Source: Parcubacteria group bacterium
GTDB taxonomy: Bacteria > Patescibacteriota > Minisyncoccia > Phycocordibacterales > Phycocordibacteraceae
Length of the DNA: 33,975 nucleotides
Direction of reading: 5' to 3'
Assembly: GCA_028286505.1 (NCBI GenBank)
Contig: JAQBRK010000024.1
Location: forward strand, 1 to 33,975
Under the pieces are notes generated by a model, which did no database searches, had not been told where the DNA came from, and was given only the letters and a program-made list of their open reading frames with translations. The translations under genes and the position numbers were made by a program. Below are positions 30,542-33,975 of this stretch, piece by piece (the first letter of the stretch is position 1; each line of letters opens with the position of its first letter).

Positions 30542-33500
30542 ATGGAGACCAAAATACTTTCCCTGCCAAACAAAAAAGCCGTTGCAATCGGCGTGTTTTC
30601 CGTGCTTGCCGTGCTTGCGACCGGTTTCGGCATCGGTCTCGCAACGGGCGTCGTCAACGTACCGACGGCGTTCGCTTGCTGCGTGACGCCTCCGCCTCCG
30701 CCTCCTCCGCCGCCACCACCCCCACCTCCGCCACCCCCACCTCCCGCACCGGCGCCAGCTCCTGCACCGGCTCCTGTCACGGTGACGCCTCCGCCGCCTC
30801 CTACCTGTGATTTCGACGCGTCTCCATCGAGCGTTCAACAGGGAGGTTCTTCGACCCTTTCGTGGTCAACCAACAATGCGGATTCCGTTTCTATCGACGC
30901 CTTTGGCGCGGTGAACACATCCGGCTCTACCGGCGTGACTCCTTCGGTCACGACCACCTACACGCTTACCGCAACGAACTCGATTGCGACCGTTCGCTGT
31001 AACACCACCGTTACGGTAACCGTTCCTCTTCCTCCTGCACCGGTCTGTACGCTTTCCGCGAACCCGACCAACATCCAGCAGGGAGGTGCGTCTACTCTTA
31101 ACTGGACAACGAACAACGCTACCTCGGTGTCTATCGATAACGGCATCGGTGGCGTCGCTACTTCTGGCGGGCGCACGGTTACCCCGCTACAGACCACCAC
31201 CTACACTCTTACCGCAACCGGTAACGGCGGCACGGTGAACTGTAATGCGACCATTACGGTAACGCCTCCGGTAGTTCAACCACCTGCACCGGTCTGTACG
31301 CTTTCAGCGAACCCGACCAACATCCAGCAGGGCGGTTCCTCGAACCTCTCATGGAGCACGAACAACGCTACGTCGTTCACTATCAATCAGGGTATCGGAC
31401 AGGTAACTCCCGTTTCCGGTGGTTCTCGCACCATCTCGCCTTCGGTTACCACTACCTATACGGGTACGGCAACGGGTCCTGGCGGCACGGTGAACTGTAA
31501 TGCAACGGTTACCGTTACGGTTGTTCCTCCTGCACCGGTCTGTACGCTTTCCGCATCTCCGACTTCTATCCTTGCAGGCGGTACCTCAACCCTCTTCTGG
31601 ACAACCAGCAACGCTTCTTCCGTCACTATTACGAACGTCGGATCGGTTACTCCGGTATCGAGCGGTTCACGAAGCGTTTCGCCGACACAAACAACCACCT
31701 ACACCCTTACCGCAACCGGTAACGGCGGCACGGTGAACTGTAACGTGACCATCACTATCGTTACGCCCCAGGCTCCTGTCTGTACGCTCTCGGCAGTACC
31801 AACGTCCATTACCCAAGGTTCTGCAGCAACCCTTACCTGGACCACGAGCAACGCTTCGAATGTCTTCATCACTAACGTAGGTGGTGTAGAAAAGGGCGGT
31901 TCCGTTACGGTCGCGCCTTCGGTGACGACAACGTATACGCTTACCGCTTATGGCAGTAACGGTCAGCCGGTAAGTTGTTCGGCAACCATCACGGTGGTCA
32001 CTCCGAACTCCCCGGTCTGTACGCTCACGGCTTCGCCTACGAATATCCAGCAGGGAGGTTCATCCACGCTTACCTGGACGACGAACAACGCCACTTCCGT
32101 ATCTATCGATAACGGCATCGGCGGCGTCGCAACTTCAGGTTCTCGTAACGTAGCGCCAAGTTCGTCTACTACGTACACGCTCACGGCTTCGGGTCCCGGC
32201 GGCACGGTGTATTGTTCGGCACCAATCACGGTGACCTACATCCAGATACCTCCTGCACCGACCTGTACGCTTTCGGCGAACCCAAGCACGCTACGTTCCG
32301 GTGACGTCACGACGCTCTCGTGGACAACTACGAACGCGAACTCGTTCTCTATCGATCAGGGTGTTGGCTTCGTCAATCCCGTATCGAATGGTTCGCTTGG
32401 CGTTAATCCTGGCGGCAGCCGTACCTACACCGGTACCGCAACCGGCCCCGGAGGAACCGTCACCTGCGCTACCAGCGTATCGACCAGCTACTCACGCCCG
32501 GGACCTGCTTGTACCCTCAACGTTTCTCCTTCGACCATCAACAATGGCGACGAAGCAACGCTTACCTGGGACGGAACTAACGTAAACCAGGTTCGCATCA
32601 ACCAGGGCATCGGCTCGGTGAATGATGGCGGTTCTCGCACCGTGTCTCCTCGCGGAGCAGGTACGTACACCTACGAGGGAACCTTCTACGGAGATAACGG
32701 CAACGTCATCACGTGTTCTGCAACGCTTCGCGTTCGCGAACCGCAGCAGCATCTCGTTCTTGACTCGCTTCCTGTCGTCGGTCCTCAGCCGCTCTCGTAC
32801 GTCTATCTTGCCGATATGCCGTACACGGGTCTTGACCTTGGTCCCGTAGGAACCGCGCTCTACTGGCTCGGCCTCATCCTCTGGAGTCTTGCGGTCGCGT
32901 ACCTCGTGCTTTGGGGAGCAGTACCGTTCGCGCTTCGTCGCTTCGGACTCGCAGCTCCTGAGTTCGCTCATGCAACGAACCATGCGTATCCGCATGACGC
33001 TCCGGCTCCGCTTCTTGCCGCAGCATCCGCTGCAGCAGCGCACGTCGCGAAACCTGCCATGCACTCGGCCGTAGCTGCCGCTCCTGCTCGTACGTACTCT
33101 TCGTACTCAGGCTTCAAGGCTGTTGCCGAGAACGGCGCACTCACTATCGACGACATCGTTAAGGGACTTTCCCGCGAAACCGAGGTCCAGACCTACGTAC
33201 CGGCCGCTACCATTGCTGCAGCCGCACCCGTAGCACATGCCTATGTTGCTCCTGCAGCAGCACCTGCAGCTGTCTCAGCACCGGTTCACCAGGACATCCC
33301 GGCCTTCCTCACCGCTCTTATCAACGGCGAGAAGGAAACGGTCTTCGGTATCATTCGCGGCATCACAAAGGCAGGAGGCGATTCCCAGGAATTCCTCACG
33401 CACGTGGTATTCGCTCTCGATGATGCGTACCGCGCAAAGATGGACGGCACCGCCGTACATCCTGAAGTGGCTCGCGTCTGTGTAGATTGCGCACCGAACT

Positions 33501-33613
33501 TCCTCGAGCGCCTCGTGTCCTCGCTTTCCACTGCCGTCGATTCCAGCTACTCGGCAGGAGTGACGGGCGTGAAGCTTGCGGTTACGCGCGCGCTTCAGGT
33601 CGTAGAAGGGTAA
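30542..33613 (+). CDS. Surface protein: polyproline, eight Ig-like repeats, internal sortase-like signal, cytoplasmic tail
   Basis: The 1023 residues contain a signal sequence or membrane helix (about 14-43, ending AFACC), 19 consecutive prolines and an Ala-Pro run (about 50-80), then eight Ig-like repeats of about 75-90 residues (about 88-745) starting CTLSANPTNIQQGG and ending with a second Cys (TVNCNATITV type), suggesting one disulfide each. MPYTG (759-763) is followed by a membrane helix (about 772-798) and Arg799-Arg800, the layout of a sortase signal. Instead of ending there, the chain continues: an Ala-rich linker (about 805-915) and a helical domain of about 105 residues (DIPAFLTALINGEKETVFGIIRGITKAG onward). 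No start site is clear; AATACT is 13 nt upstream. EF-P dependence is expected. Confidence 0.82.
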   Translation: METKILSLPNKKAVAIGVFSVLAVLATGFGIGLATGVVNVPTAFACCVTPPPPPPPPPPPPPPPPPPPAPAPAPAPAPVTVTPPPPPTCDFDASPSSVQQGGSSTLSWSTNNADSVSIDAFGAVNTSGSTGVTPSVTTTYTLTATNSIATVRCNTTVTVTVPLPPAPVCTLSANPTNIQQGGASTLNWTTNNATSVSIDNGIGGVATSGGRTVTPLQTTTYTLTATGNGGTVNCNATITVTPPVVQPPAPVCTLSANPTNIQQGGSSNLSWSTNNATSFTINQGIGQVTPVSGGSRTISPSVTTTYTGTATGPGGTVNCNATVTVTVVPPAPVCTLSASPTSILAGGTSTLFWTTSNASSVTITNVGSVTPVSSGSRSVSPTQTTTYTLTATGNGGTVNCNVTITIVTPQAPVCTLSAVPTSITQGSAATLTWTTSNASNVFITNVGGVEKGGSVTVAPSVTTTYTLTAYGSNGQPVSCSATITVVTPNSPVCTLTASPTNIQQGGSSTLTWTTNNATSVSIDNGIGGVATSGSRNVAPSSSTTYTLTASGPGGTVYCSAPITVTYIQIPPAPTCTLSANPSTLRSGDVTTLSWTTTNANSFSIDQGVGFVNPVSNGSLGVNPGGSRTYTGTATGPGGTVTCATSVSTSYSRPGPACTLNVSPSTINNGDEATLTWDGTNVNQVRINQGIGSVNDGGSRTVSPRGAGTYTYEGTFYGDNGNVITCSATLRVREPQQHLVLDSLPVVGPQPLSYVYLADMPYTGLDLGPVGTALYWLGLILWSLAVAYLVLWGAVPFALRRFGLAAPEFAHATNHAYPHDAPAPLLAAASAAAAHVAKPAMHSAVAAAPARTYSSYSGFKAVAENGALTIDDIVKGLSRETEVQTYVPAATIAAAAPVAHAYVAPAAAPAAVSAPVHQDIPAFLTALINGEKETVFGIIRGITKAGGDSQEFLTHVVFALDDAYRAKMDGTAVHPEVARVCVDCAPNFLERLVSSLSTAVDSSYSAGVTGVKLAVTRALQVVEG

Positions 33614-33737
33614 ACCGTCTAAAAGCTCCACCTGCATTGCCCTGAGTTCGGAAATTTCTTCCACCGTACTGCTAGTACGTTTCCAGAAATTTCCTCCTCT
33701 CTTCGCGCATCTGAATCTTTTAGCCCGGTTTACAAGA
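33609..33737. repeat. Intergenic hairpin element, subfamily I, after the Ig-repeat gene
   Basis: The core CGTACTGCTAGTACG (33665-33679) lies between perfect 10-bp arms GGAAATTTCT and AGAAATTTCC. Outer arms GTAAACCG-TC-TAAAAG, which include the stop codon, and CTTTTA-GCC-CGGTTTAC close a fold of about 125 nt. Its centre is nearly the same as in the copy at 13921-13996 (TTTCTTCCA.CGTACT...AGTACGT...CAGAAATT). Confidence 0.75.
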
Positions 33738-33753
33738 GTTCAAGAACCAACAG

Positions 33754-33795
33754 AAAAGCAAACACCCGCAGCATTCGCTGCGGGTGTTTGCTTTT
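33754..33795. terminator. Intrinsic terminator after the Ig-repeat gene
   Basis: A perfect 19-bp stem (33754-33772, 33777-33795) with loop ATTC begins with AAAA and ends with TTTT, so it can work in both directions. Confidence 0.85.
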
Positions 33796-33815
33796 ATGCG
33801 CGCTCAGCGCATACT
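33788..33815 (+). promoter_or_regulatory. Promoter of the right-edge gene
   Basis: TTGCTT (33788-33793), 16-nt spacer and CATACT (33810-33815). The -35 box lies within the right arm of the terminator, so the two signals are fused. The leader would be about 40 nt long. Confidence 0.5.
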
Positions 33816-33860
33816 TTTTCCAGGCGAGCAGGAACACCTGCCGCAACCAGGGAGACGGAA

Positions 33861-33975
33861 ATGCAGGAAGGAACCGACAAAGAACTTTCGAACGACCGGT
33901 CGCGCGCCATCGTCATCACGGCAATTGCTGTGGTACTGAGCTTCGTCGGCATCTATTTGGTGGCCACGGGTCAAA
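33861..33975 (+). CDS. Small membrane protein, truncated by the window edge
   Basis: Only the first 38 codons are present. The protein begins MQEGTDKELSNDRSRAIV, then a hydrophobic helix (about 17-36, ITAIAVVLSFVGIYLVATG). The ATG is supported by GGGAG (33850-33854) 6 nt upstream and a promoter before it. It may be a one-helix protein or the start of a longer one; no family is recognisable. Confidence 0.6.
   Translation, partial: MQEGTDKELSNDRSRAIVITAIAVVLSFVGIYLVATGQ

Noticed and set aside
30690..30790. Simple-sequence DNA repeat at the polyproline tract
   Set aside because: Mixed proline codons show a coding origin and not a pure microsatellite.

Overview
The window looks like a chromosomal segment of a Candidate Phyla Radiation (Patescibacteria) bacterium, most likely a Parcubacteria-type lineage with roughly balanced GC. 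The basis is gene content and size: compact informational genes (PheS without its N-terminal arm, PheT without its EMAP-type tRNA-binding domain, short EF-Ts and RF1), large secreted proteins built of Ig/PKD/CARDB modules with disulfide-type cysteines, a sortase, and a tRNA without an encoded CCA. TAA, TAG and TGA all end genes, so UGA does not appear to be recoded. The assignment is inference from sequence, not a database result.

Layout. 1-2.3 kb: ribosomal protein L25/CTC behind a promoter overlapped by an inverted repeat, then a secreted coiled-coil lytic transglycosylase. 2.4-11.0 kb: a surface-protein locus in which a two-gene module (membrane-anchored beta-propeller plus secreted CARDB/PKD protein) occurs twice, flanking an apolipoprotein N-acyltransferase homologue. 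11.1-15.1 kb: translation genes rpmE (type B), prfA, rpsB and tsf, with an orphan gene on the other strand. 15.1-17.8 kb (mostly minus strand): ribbon-helix-helix-like protein, tRNA-Thr(TGT) with tRNA-like debris, membrane-anchored thioredoxin-like protein, GT2 glycosyltransferase. 18.0-22.2 kb: tight operon pheS-pheT-histidine phosphatase-folB-NMP kinase. 22.2-24.3 kb: accessory genes (P-loop kinase, second histidine phosphatase, EEP hydrolase). 24.4-26.5 kb: gyrB. 26.8-33.6 kb: cell-surface locus with a Cys-repeat CARDB-like protein divergent from a sortase, an orphan secreted protein, and a 1023-aa Ig-repeat protein carrying a sortase-like MPYTG signal in mid-protein. A truncated small membrane protein starts at the right edge.

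Two genome-scale patterns stand out. (1) Several intergenic gaps hold related long hairpin elements of about 75-130 bp. Three share the exact 15-mer core CGTACTGCTAGTACG, a fourth has a variant core, and two others form a second subfamily in opposite orientations. (2) Many genes have a -10 hexamer (often TATACT) only 6-10 nt before the ATG, implying leaderless mRNAs. A separate set of mostly accessory genes has Shine-Dalgarno sequences.

The strongest candidate for an undescribed system is the sortase locus. A putative sorting signal (MPxTG, membrane helix, RR) is followed by about 220 residues of predicted cytoplasmic tail instead of ending the protein. This would join a cell-surface Ig-repeat stalk to an intracellular domain unless sortase cuts it.
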